64,000 bases of DNA from Bacillota bacterium (lineage in GTDB: Bacteria; Bacillota; Sulfobacillia; JAJZIM01), in assembly GCA_021810565.1 (NCBI GenBank), contig JAJZIM010000001.1:55422-119421 (forward strand), read 5' to 3'. Below, one piece after another: positions 16,719 to 24,769 of the stretch. Made by a program: the position numbers and the translations under genes. Within the stretch, counting starts at the first letter, position 1, and every line of letters begins with the position of its first letter. Below the pieces are notes generated by a model. The model saw nothing but the letters and a program-made list of their open reading frames with translations, ran no database searches and had not been told where the DNA came from.

Positions 16719-18362
16719 TCAGTGGGTGACGGTCACCTGCTTGGCGGCGCCGTTCCACTTCACATGGTAGCCGAGGGCTTCGCTGGCGAAGCGCACCGGC
16801 ACCATGGTGTAGCCGGCACCCGCCACATAGGGGGCGACGTCCATGGTCCGGGCACCGCCGTTCACGGCGTACCCCGTCTGCCCCTCGGTCATCACCACCG
16901 TCTGCCCGTTCTGGCTGATGGTCACCTCCCGCGTGACCGCGTCCCAGGACACCTTCGCCCCCAGGGCCTCGCTGACGAAGCGCAACGGCACGAAGGTGCG
17001 GCCGTCGACGATCTGGGCGGGCATCGGAAGGGTCTCCTGCCGACCGCCCACCTGGGCATTGGTTGAACCGATGGTCAGCACCACGGCGAAACCGCAGCTT
17101 TCGCTGGCCAGGTACAACACCGCGGCGCCGCTGTCGTCGTTGACGTAGGTTAGGTCGAAGCCGCCCGGGATCGCCGCGATGCCAGGCCACATGGAGTGGA
17201 GGCTCTGCTCGGGGGCGCCCACGCTCTGGGGGGTCCACTGCCCGCCCGCCAGGGTGGCCACCGTCACCTGATTCGCAGATGCGCCGCTGGGCAGCAAAGT
17301 GTAGGCCACCGCCTGGCCGCAACTCGCTACCGCCGTGGTGGGCCGCTCGGATCCGGTGCCGTTGTCCTTGGCCAAGGTCGAGGAACTCCAGGTGCCGCCC
17401 GCATTGCTCAGCGCCCAGGTGTCCACCACGTTGCCGCCGGCGCCCAGGGCCGCCAGGTCGATGCCGCCCGAAGCCGCCAGGGTCATCTTCGGCCGATCCA
17501 TGCCCTGGTTGGACACCTTGCCTGCCGCCTGGGGGGAGGCTGGCCAGGTGAAGCCGTTGGCCCCGCCCGGCGTGCCCTGCACGAAGCCTATGGCTCCGGC
17601 GTAGCCGCCCATCTCGTAGGTCAGGTCGAGGTGGCCGCCGTCCGCGGCCACGGCCGGGTAAGCGCCGCCGTTGGCGTAGTCCGCGGTCACCGTCGATTTC
17701 TGCCAGGTAGGCGAACCGCCCGCCGTCAGCGCGCTTATGGGTGCGGCGAACACGTACACGTCGTTGGTCGCGGTGCCGCCGGCGCGGTTGCACGCTGAAG
17801 CGTCATCGAAGGCCACCGCCAGGACGCCGCCCACCACGGCCGCCTGGGGTGCCTCAGGCTCCGTGCCCAGCCCGCACGCGGCACCGCTGCTACGCGGCTC
17901 CACCGTCACGTCCGCCCAGGTGCCGGACGGCCCCGCGGGATCAAAGGCCAGCTTCACGTCGCCCTTCGTGTTCAAGTAGGGGATGTAGGCGATCCCGCGG
18001 GACACGGTCAGCCAGTACCTTCCCTCCTCGTTGGTGGCCTCCGCGTCGCTGACGCCCGTCTTGTACTGGTGCCAGCTGCCGCCCGCATTGGTCAGCAGGG
18101 CATAGGTGCCGCCGAACTGCGCCACCAGGTACTGGCTACCGCCATCCAGCACCAGGGGGGACATGGTCTGCGGTTGGGCGCTCAGGGTCAGCACCGCCCG
18201 GGGGGACCACGCTGGTTGGCCGGCGCTCGGAGCCGGGGTGGCGACAGGCGGAGCCGCGGTGGTGCCGGACGACGGCTTGGAAGCCGCCGGGGTGGTTGTT
18301 TTGCCGCAACCGGCCACCGCCAGGATCAGGACCAGTCCCAGGAGCCACTTCCTGCGTTTCAT
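16719..18362 (-). CDS. Lipoprotein: propeller-like domain plus copper-amine-oxidase N-terminal-type domain
   Basis: 547 residues. Lipobox LAVAGC (Cys19), then a Ser/Thr/Pro/Ala spacer and a propeller-like region (about 55-425) that parallels the N-terminal half of the SLH protein at 13411-15936 motif by motif (YLVAQFGGTYALLTNAGGSW; IGFVQGTPGGANGFTWPASP). In place of TIG and SLH it ends with the beta-rich domain known from copper amine oxidase N-termini (about 430-547: DGRTFVPLRFVSEALGAKVS, MVPVRFASEALGYHVKW, two copies of the motif), a common extracellular wall-associated module in Bacillota. So the same outer domain is anchored by lipid here and by SLH in the neighbours. AAGGAGG precedes the ATG. 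Confidence 0.85.
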   Translation of the reverse strand: MKRRKWLLGLVLILAVAGCGKTTTPAASKPSSGTTAAPPVATPAPSAGQPAWSPRAVLTLSAQPQTMSPLVLDGGSQYLVAQFGGTYALLTNAGGSWHQYKTGVSDAEATNEEGRYWLTVSRGIAYIPYLNTKGDVKLAFDPAGPSGTWADVTVEPRSSGAACGLGTEPEAPQAAVVGGVLAVAFDDASACNRAGGTATNDVYVFAAPISALTAGGSPTWQKSTVTADYANGGAYPAVAADGGHLDLTYEMGGYAGAIGFVQGTPGGANGFTWPASPQAAGKVSNQGMDRPKMTLAASGGIDLAALGAGGNVVDTWALSNAGGTWSSSTLAKDNGTGSERPTTAVASCGQAVAYTLLPSGASANQVTVATLAGGQWTPQSVGAPEQSLHSMWPGIAAIPGGFDLTYVNDDSGAAVLYLASESCGFAVVLTIGSTNAQVGGRQETLPMPAQIVDGRTFVPLRFVSEALGAKVSWDAVTREVTISQNGQTVVMTEGQTGYAVNGGARTMDVAPYVAGAGYTMVPVRFASEALGYHVKWNGAAKQVTVTH

Positions 18363-18474
18363 GCGTCTGTCCTCCTTGCAAGCGACCGCAGCCGACTGGG
18401 CCGTGCGCCCAGTTCCCCCGCGAGACCGGAACCGCCCCCGGGCTTCCTGCGAAACCCCGGGGGATCGCCTGGCC

Positions 18475-21400
18475 TCACCGATACGTGAACTGGTCGGCGC
18501 CGCCGGTGGGGCTGGTACCGCCGGGGGTGGTCACCGTGACGTCCACCGCGCCGCTGCCGGGCGGCGCCACCGCCGTGATCTCCCCGTCCGACACCACCTG
18601 GAAGCTCGTCGCCGCGGCGCCGCCGAAGGACACCGCCGTGGCGCCCGTGAAGCCGATGCCGCCGATGGTCACCTGGGTGCCGGTCGGACCCGTAGCCGGG
18701 CTCACCGACGAGACTGCGGGCTGGGTCACGATCTGCCCCTGCCCCGCATTGGCCGGGAACAGCTTGGCCGCGCCGTCGAGCAGCACCGCCGCCTGGGCCC
18801 GGTTGAGGATCGCCTGGGGCTGGAAGCTGCCGTCCGGGAAGCCCTTCATGATCCCGGCCTGGATGGCCGTGGCCACATAGGGCTCGAGGGACGGGTCCAC
18901 GGCGCCGGCATCGCTGAGCCGGGCCAGGACCGTCTGGGCTTGCTCCGGACTCAGCAACGTCAGCTTGCCCTGCCGGACCAGCACGCGCACCATGGCCGCC
19001 GCCACCTCCTGCCGCTGCATGCCCTGGTCGGGCTCAAAGGCGTAGCCGCCCCCCGGCAGCGGATAGTTGTCGAAGTAGGGCGACGCCGCCCCCACCGCCT
19101 GGTACTCCCAGGAACCTGCCCCCACGTCCTGAAAGGCGGGCGGCTGGGACGATGGGGGCAGTTGGAAGGCGTGCATCATCAGGGAGGCGAACTGGGCTCG
19201 GGTTACCTGTCCGCCCGGATCGAAGCGCCCGTCCCCCACCCCGTGGATGACGCCCTCCTGCGCCAGGGAGTCGATGGCGGGCGCGGCCCAGGCGTAGCTG
19301 GACAGGTCTTGGAACGAGTTGGTGGAACCGCCGGCGCCCCCACTGGCTCCGCTGCCTTGGGATGGGCAGATCGGCGGACACCCGAGGTGTTCGCGTTGCA
19401 GCTCCTGCAGCCGGAGGATCTCCGGCAGTATCTGCTGCAGTGTCACGGGCAATGGCTGGTTCAGTTGGGGATTTAAGAAATGGCGAGGAGCGTTGGGATC
19501 GACGAACATGAAGCTGCCGAACAGGTTGTCCAGATAGACACTTACCTCACCCTGCTTGGGATCGTTGATCGTGTACGACAGCTGGGTGACCGTGCCGTTG
19601 GAGACGGCGTTGGAATCCGACTCGGTCACGGTGGTCGCCTGCGCGTTGGTCTGACTCTGCCCGCTGGTGCTGCCGGCGCCGACGATGCCGAAGGGCTCCG
19701 TCCCCCCTGCTCCCTGGGTGCTGCCTTGGGTGGCGCTGACCCCGGAGATGCTGGCCCCGCTGCCGCCGGTTTGGACCGTTTGGATCTGGGTGTTCGTCAC
19801 CGTACGGGGAATGCCGCTACCCGGCACACATTTCCCATCCTGGGTGTAACTTTGGCAGCCGCCGTAGCTTACCTCCAGCGGGTTGCCCTCATTATCCGAG
19901 GCCGGAGTAGCCCTCAGGGGGTCGAGGGTGATGTTTTGGCTCAAGGCGACGTAGAAGGGATCCAGTTGGAGCAGCGACTGGGCCTCCTGGGACGAGAGGA
20001 CCAAAGAAACGCCCGATACCCCATGGATGGTTTGGCAGGGCGACGACCCGTCGGGATTGGTCAGCCCCGTGGCGCAGGCCGCCAGTGCGGCCACGCTGAT
20101 CTCGGCGGTGTGGTCCACGCCGCCTGAGTCCATCAGCACCGTGCGGGCCTTGCCGCCTTGGTCGAAGACGGCGAACTGCGGATCGACCAGCAGCTCAAAT
20201 CTGTCGAACCAGAAGGGCTGTTGGGCCAAGGTTCCGCCCCCGGGAACCAGGCTGCTAATGGCCGTCGCCGCATTGCCGCTCATGTTCTGCCACTGGTTTG
20301 AGTCGGTAGCCGATGCGCTGGCGGTGACATCCGTGCCGGTCGTGGTGCCGTTCTGCCACGATCCCGTGTTGGTATAGCCAAATCCCATTCCCTTGTATTT
20401 GAGCCCGATGGTCCACGAGTTGCTTAAGGAATGGGTGTTGGTGATCAGGTTGCTCTGGGCGACGCTGTTGCCGGCGGTGACGGCCGTGGCGAAGGTGTTG
20501 CCCACCTCGAAGCTTGCCGTGCTCAGGCTGCCCGGGGGCTGGTAGACGATGGTGAAGGGGATCTGATCCAGCTGGAAGCCGCCGATGGGCGCCACCTGCA
20601 CCTCCCAGGCCCCGTACGTCCCGGTGAATTGGGTATTCCAACTCCCATCCGTGGTCTCCAATTGGTCTATGGACAGCTGCACCTGGAGGTAGTTGGGGCT
20701 GACGGCATGCTCAAGCTGCACGGGCACCTGCAGCGTTTGGGACACGGTGGCGTTGTTGGCCGCCTGGTTGTTGGCGTTGGCGCCGTCCTGGGCGGTGGCC
20801 TGTGGACCGAAAAGGTCGGTGGTGGCGCTGCCGCCAGGAAGGTTCACCCAACTTCCCACGTTGCCGTCAGGGGAGCGATCGTTTATGGCGTTGGTGTCGG
20901 GGGAGGCGGGGTTTCCGTCCTGCCATTCCTGCACCGTGGCCACCAGGTGGATGTGGTTGCCCTCGGACAAGTAGTTGTACGGCTCGCCCTGGTACGTGAA
21001 GATATTCGGCGTGAAGGATACCGTGAGGGGCAGGAAGGTGTCGGTGTTGGCCGTGACCAGTAGTTGCGAGGCGTCGACGTAGGTGGTGTACCAGTTGTAG
21101 TTGAGGTTCTGGGGAACGATTCCGGGACCCGAACCCTCCCCCCATTGGGGAGCCCCGCCGGAGGGGAGCGCGTTCAAGGCGTTCACCTGGACGAAGTTGT
21201 TGTACGGAATGTTTGGGCACAGATTATCTGATGAATGTGGTGGTTGAGTACAGCCTGATGGTGAGTTGGGGAGATTGTTCTCGGAGCTGTAGGTGTCTAC
21301 GGAAAGCCCGGTATAAGGGCTCTGGCTCAAGTTCTCGACCGCTTGGGCGGCGGTGTCGGCGACCAGCAGGGGGGCGGAGGTGGGCAGTGGCGCCGCGGCC

Positions 21401-22512
21401 CAGCTGCCGGATGTACCGGGACGATAGACGTAGAACAGCACCTGGGGGGTGGCGGCCCCGGATCCGGTGACCACCTGCAGGGCGTACTGTCCGGGATTGA
21501 GGTCCCCAGGCAGTTGGAAGGAGATGTCGGTGGCCGTCCAAGACGTCACCTGGGCGACTCGGACATTCGCCAGCTGCTGGGAGCCGTTGCTTTGCGTGAC
21601 CAAGGTGCCGAGCGGCGTGAGCAGAATGTACCCCTGGCCTTGGCTGGGGCCGAATCCCTGGCCGTCCACCGCGTAAGGAGAGCCGGGGGTCGCGGGAACC
21701 GGAGTGCCTCCTGCGTTGTAGTACCCCCAGGAGGTGATCACCGGGCCGGCGATGGTCAAGGAGAGTTGGTTGCTGCTCAAATTGCCTGCCTGCCAGAGGA
21801 TGGTGTAGGAACCGGGCGCCAAGGGTGCGCCGGTACTGGTGCCGTCCGCGGTGAGATAGAAGCTCCTGATCAGCGGCGGCACCGACACGGGGATGGTGGC
21901 CGAGGGTGTGGTTTGGCCCACCGGAGTGATCTCCAAATTACCGCTCACGCCGCCCACGCCGCCGCTGGTCCCAAAGGTTACCTCCATCTGGTCAGCCGGG
22001 AAAACCGGATTGCCATGCTGCCCCCCGGGGCCCACGTCGCTAAGCCCCACGAGCCTCAACGAGGCGGGTGGTAGCTGGATCTGCGGCGTGACGGTGAAGG
22101 AAACCGCTGCGCTCTTCCCCCCGTTGCCGTTGATCACGGTCAGGGTGTAGGCTCCCGCGGCCAGAGTGGAGGGCAAAGTGAAGTCGATGCCGCCCGCGCC
22201 CCAAAACCACCCCGCCCCGCCGCTGATGGTCTCCGTCGCCCCGCCGGCCTCGGTCAGCGTCACATTTCCCGAGCCCTGGTTCGCGCCGAAGCCGCAGCCG
22301 TTGACGGTGATCTGGTCCCCCGCCGCCGGAGTGGGCCAGGAGTTGGCGCTCAAGTCGACGATGCCGTTGACCGCCGGGAACAGACAAGCTTGCTCCGGTG
22401 TAATGATCTGGGGCGGTATGTATACCGCCAACGCCGCAGCCGCCGGCGCCCCCGCCAACACCGCCGCCATGCCCACCGCCAGGACCCAGCGCCTGAACAT
22501 CCCGCCTCGCAT
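18475..22512 (-). CDS. Giant secreted TIG/SLH surface protein
   Basis: 1345 residues from the ATG at 22512, which has GGAGG 8 bases upstream and a signal peptide (AVGMAAVLAGAPAAAALA) right behind it; the longer frame from 22812 lacks both. IPT/TIG-like repeats fill the first 400 residues (GDQITVNGCGFG; PGSPYAVDGQGFGPSQG). A long central region has no repeats I recognise but is rich in Thr, Ser, Asn and Gln. Three SLH domains lie near 1060-1255 (GVIHGVGDGRFDPGG; MQRQEVAAAMVRVL; KGFPDGSFQPQAILNRAQ) and a final TIG near 1265-1345. No cassette partners follow it directly. It is presumably a surface-layer-associated protein. Confidence 0.85.
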   Translation of the reverse strand: MRGGMFRRWVLAVGMAAVLAGAPAAAALAVYIPPQIITPEQACLFPAVNGIVDLSANSWPTPAAGDQITVNGCGFGANQGSGNVTLTEAGGATETISGGAGWFWGAGGIDFTLPSTLAAGAYTLTVINGNGGKSAAVSFTVTPQIQLPPASLRLVGLSDVGPGGQHGNPVFPADQMEVTFGTSGGVGGVSGNLEITPVGQTTPSATIPVSVPPLIRSFYLTADGTSTGAPLAPGSYTILWQAGNLSSNQLSLTIAGPVITSWGYYNAGGTPVPATPGSPYAVDGQGFGPSQGQGYILLTPLGTLVTQSNGSQQLANVRVAQVTSWTATDISFQLPGDLNPGQYALQVVTGSGAATPQVLFYVYRPGTSGSWAAAPLPTSAPLLVADTAAQAVENLSQSPYTGLSVDTYSSENNLPNSPSGCTQPPHSSDNLCPNIPYNNFVQVNALNALPSGGAPQWGEGSGPGIVPQNLNYNWYTTYVDASQLLVTANTDTFLPLTVSFTPNIFTYQGEPYNYLSEGNHIHLVATVQEWQDGNPASPDTNAINDRSPDGNVGSWVNLPGGSATTDLFGPQATAQDGANANNQAANNATVSQTLQVPVQLEHAVSPNYLQVQLSIDQLETTDGSWNTQFTGTYGAWEVQVAPIGGFQLDQIPFTIVYQPPGSLSTASFEVGNTFATAVTAGNSVAQSNLITNTHSLSNSWTIGLKYKGMGFGYTNTGSWQNGTTTGTDVTASASATDSNQWQNMSGNAATAISSLVPGGGTLAQQPFWFDRFELLVDPQFAVFDQGGKARTVLMDSGGVDHTAEISVAALAACATGLTNPDGSSPCQTIHGVSGVSLVLSSQEAQSLLQLDPFYVALSQNITLDPLRATPASDNEGNPLEVSYGGCQSYTQDGKCVPGSGIPRTVTNTQIQTVQTGGSGASISGVSATQGSTQGAGGTEPFGIVGAGSTSGQSQTNAQATTVTESDSNAVSNGTVTQLSYTINDPKQGEVSVYLDNLFGSFMFVDPNAPRHFLNPQLNQPLPVTLQQILPEILRLQELQREHLGCPPICPSQGSGASGGAGGSTNSFQDLSSYAWAAPAIDSLAQEGVIHGVGDGRFDPGGQVTRAQFASLMMHAFQLPPSSQPPAFQDVGAGSWEYQAVGAASPYFDNYPLPGGGYAFEPDQGMQRQEVAAAMVRVLVRQGKLTLLSPEQAQTVLARLSDAGAVDPSLEPYVATAIQAGIMKGFPDGSFQPQAILNRAQAAVLLDGAAKLFPANAGQGQIVTQPAVSSVSPATGPTGTQVTIGGIGFTGATAVSFGGAAATSFQVVSDGEITAVAPPGSGAVDVTVTTPGGTSPTGGADQFTYR

Positions 22513-22666
22513 CTTCCCCGCCTCCTCTTCTCTTCTCCATCCTTTCACGCCGATCCGCGGCAAGGCCGTCCGCCGTTGCAGGCTTCGCTTTGAGCGTCGG
22601 CGGTGCCCCCGGGCACCTTCCCGGAGCTTTTCCCCCGGCCACCGTCCCGAGGGGGGTGCCGGGGTC

Positions 22667-23089
22667 TCAATATCCCATGGGCGAAGGGCGGTGCCCCCGG
22701 GCGCCGGCCGGGGCCGCAATTGGGGGAACGTTCCCGATGCCGGTGATGCGGAAGGTGTCTTCATAGCCGCTCCCCTGGAGGTCTCCGGTGAGGAGGGCTC
22801 CCGTGGCCGCATCCGCGCAGACGGTGGCCCGGACGCCGCTCAGGCGGAAGGAGTACCCCGCCCGCCCGGCCGCCCGGCAGGCCCCGGCGTAGCCGGCGCC
22901 GTTCTTCAAGACGCCCTGCCAAAGGGAGGCGGCCGTCTGCAAACCGCCGGCGGCGGAACCCGGAGCCGTGGGGCCGTAGTCCACCGGACTACGCCGTTCC
23001 AAGCGGGGTCCTCCGGGGCCGCACTGCTTGATCTTGAGCGATCGGCAAGGCGCGATCCCTCCACCGGCCCAGGTCGGTCCAGGCGGCAC
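22667..23089 (-). pseudogene. 5'-truncated copy of the lipoprotein at 26924-27661
   Basis: The C-terminal 95 residues (SLWQGVLKNGAGYAGACRAA, TGALLTGDLQGSGYEDTF, GIGNVPPIAAPAGA) parallel the last 110 residues of the lipoprotein at 26924-27661 (SLWSGAKGTYTGPCSVAGRS, VTGVGNVPPIAPPAGA). Signal peptide and N-terminal domain are missing. The first 45 codons of the open frame are unrelated. It is best seen as a fragment from a duplication. A third, shorter fragment is at 34385-34545. Confidence 0.6.
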
Positions 23090-23126
23090 CCTGCTCCCGG
23101 CAGGGCGGGCGAATCCCCGCCCCCTC

Positions 23127-23582
23127 TTATCCCTGCACCATCACCTGGGCCTGGGAGCCCTGGGCCGACTGGCCGGTCTGCTTGACGGCGGTGCCCACCG
23201 CCCACACCTCCATCACGTCGGTGCCGTGGTGGATCACCTCGAAGTCGACCCCCACCACCCCGTCGGCCCCCAGTTCGTCGGCCTCCCGCTTCATGCGGGA
23301 CAGCGCCAACTGGCGGGCATCGTACATGAGCTCGGTGTACTCGGTGAGCTCTCCCCGGGCCAAGCCCCGCAGCGCGGTGGCAATGCCTCCGGTGATGCCC
23401 ATAGAGAACACGCTGTTGCCCATCACCAGCCCCACGGGGGTGTAGCCCTGGTTGCGCAAGAGCCAGAACTCCTGGGCCGTCAGGTCCGAGGTGAAGGCAC
23501 CCCGGCTCCGATCCACCCCTCTTATCTCCTGCTCCACGTCCTGCAGGGAGCGGCTTTGCCCCCCGCCGCCGAAAAGCGGCAT
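23127..23582 (-). CDS. YbjQ/DUF74-family protein, first of a tandem pair
   Basis: 151 residues starting at ATG 23582, with AAGGAGG 8 bases upstream. After a short lead (PLFGGGGQSRSLQDVEQE) comes the YbjQ core: YTPVGLVMGNSVFSMGITG, LTEYTELMYDARQLALSRM, ADELGADGVVGVDFEVIHHG. The family forms pentameric rings in solved members and is annotated as heavy-metal-binding, though its role is unclear. It is almost a DNA-level duplicate of the neighbouring gene at 23602-24192. It ends VQVMVQG-like (QAQVMVQG), as the decayed copy at 11775 does. Confidence 0.83.
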   Translation of the reverse strand: MPLFGGGGQSRSLQDVEQEIRGVDRSRGAFTSDLTAQEFWLLRNQGYTPVGLVMGNSVFSMGITGGIATALRGLARGELTEYTELMYDARQLALSRMKREADELGADGVVGVDFEVIHHGTDVMEVWAVGTAVKQTGQSAQGSQAQVMVQG

Positions 23583-23601
23583 GTCCATCTCCTCCTTACT
23601 C

Positions 23602-24192
23602 TCACTTGTTGGTCAGGTCGTCCAGCATGTTGAGCATCGTTGCCAGGTCTCCGCCCGCCTTGGACATCGGCCGCGCGTTGGCCACGGCAGCCTCCATGGG
23701 CAAAGGCTCCACCCGGGCTGTGGTCCGGCCGCCGGAGTCGGTGGAGATCACCACCTTGACCCCCTCCGCTTCCATCTGCTGGCCGGTCTGCTTGACGGCG
23801 GTGCCCACGGCCCACACCTCCATCACGTCGGTGCCGTGGTGGATCACCTCGAAGTCCACGCCCACCACCCCGTCGGCCCCCAGTTCGTCGGCCTCCCGCT
23901 TCATGCGGGACAAAGCCAACTGGCGGGCATCGTACATGAGCTCGGTGTACTCGGTGAGCTCTCCCCGGGCCAAGCCCCGCAGCGCGGTGGCGATACCTCC
24001 GGTGATGCCCATGGAGAACACGCTGTTGCCCATGACCAGCCCCACGGGGGTGTAGCCTTGGCTGCGCAAGAGCCAAAACTCCTGGGCCGTCAGGTCCGAG
24101 GTGAAGGCACCCCGGCTCCGATCCACCCCTCTTATCTCCTGCTCCACGTCCTGCAGCGGGCGGCTTTGCCTCCCGCCGCCGAAAAGCGGCAT
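23602..24192 (-). CDS. YbjQ/DUF74-family protein with C-terminal extension
   Basis: 196 residues from the ATG at 24192 (GGAGG 8 bases upstream). Residues 1-140 match the tandem neighbour at 23127-23582 almost base for base. From there the sequence departs: QQMEAEGVKVVISTDSGGRT and a tail ending KAGGDLATMLNMLDDLTNK replace the short QAQVMVQG end. The extension is unknown. The pair arose by a recent duplication, with the tail either gained here or lost there. It lies 104 bases after the Tic20-like gene; the 107- and 79-residue genes found in cassettes 1 and 2 are missing here. Confidence 0.82.
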   Translation of the reverse strand: MPLFGGGRQSRPLQDVEQEIRGVDRSRGAFTSDLTAQEFWLLRSQGYTPVGLVMGNSVFSMGITGGIATALRGLARGELTEYTELMYDARQLALSRMKREADELGADGVVGVDFEVIHHGTDVMEVWAVGTAVKQTGQQMEAEGVKVVISTDSGGRTTARVEPLPMEAAVANARPMSKAGGDLATMLNMLDDLTNK

Positions 24193-24296
24193 GTCGTCTC
24201 CCTCCTGCTCGGGACACCGCGACCCTCGGGTCGCCCCAGCCTGCCCGGACGCTCCCCCGGCACCGCCCCCTCTCGCGGATCGCACCAGGGTGCCGT

Positions 24297-24680
24297 CTAG
24301 GCGCTTCGGCTGAACCGCTCGGCCATGGCCCCGATGACCGGCAGGGACACCTGCTGCCCCTGGAAGGCGCGGATCATCACCCACAGCCACAGGGCGAACA
24401 GGGCCAGGCGGACCACGGCGCTTAACGGATAGACCAGGAACCACAAGTGGACCGCGAACAGGATCCCCACCAGCACCCCCAGGACGATGGAGATCAGAAT
24501 GTACGCCACCGACAAGAGGATCGACTGCATGGCCGCGAAACGCACCACGGGTTGCCGTCCCTCGATGATCAGGAAGACGATGCCGGTGATGAAGCCCAAC
24601 AGGTAGCTGAGTCCCGCCGCCACGTTGGGAGCCAGGCCGCTGGACCCCGCAGCCCCCGGTCCGGGATAATTGCCGCCCAT
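24297..24680 (-). CDS. Tic20/DUF4870-like membrane protein, cassette 3
   Basis: 127 residues, starting MGGNYPGPG at 24680 with AAAGGAG 8 bases upstream. It has the family blocks LAPNVAAGLSYLLGFITG, EGRQPVVRFAAMQS and RAFQGQQVSLPVIGAMAERF. Four hydrophobic stretches fit a small integral membrane protein. The start site shows which base was lost in the cassette-1 copy (ATG here, AGG there). It follows the SLH protein stop by 89 bases. Confidence 0.8.
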   Translation of the reverse strand: MGGNYPGPGAAGSSGLAPNVAAGLSYLLGFITGIVFLIIEGRQPVVRFAAMQSILLSVAYILISIVLGVLVGILFAVHLWFLVYPLSAVVRLALFALWLWVMIRAFQGQQVSLPVIGAMAERFSRSA

Positions 24681-24769
24681 GTCGCCCACTCCTTTCAGGA
24701 TCTCGGTTACGTCTGGGCCGGTGTGGCGGGGCGGGAGCCCCGCGGGGCCCCCGCCTCTCACCGCCCGGG

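Noticed and set aside
22513-22812. A 100-codon upstream extension of the giant SLH protein
   Set aside because: ATG 22512 has a perfect ribosome site and a signal peptide directly behind it, while the extension is basic, disordered and overlaps a lipoprotein fragment.
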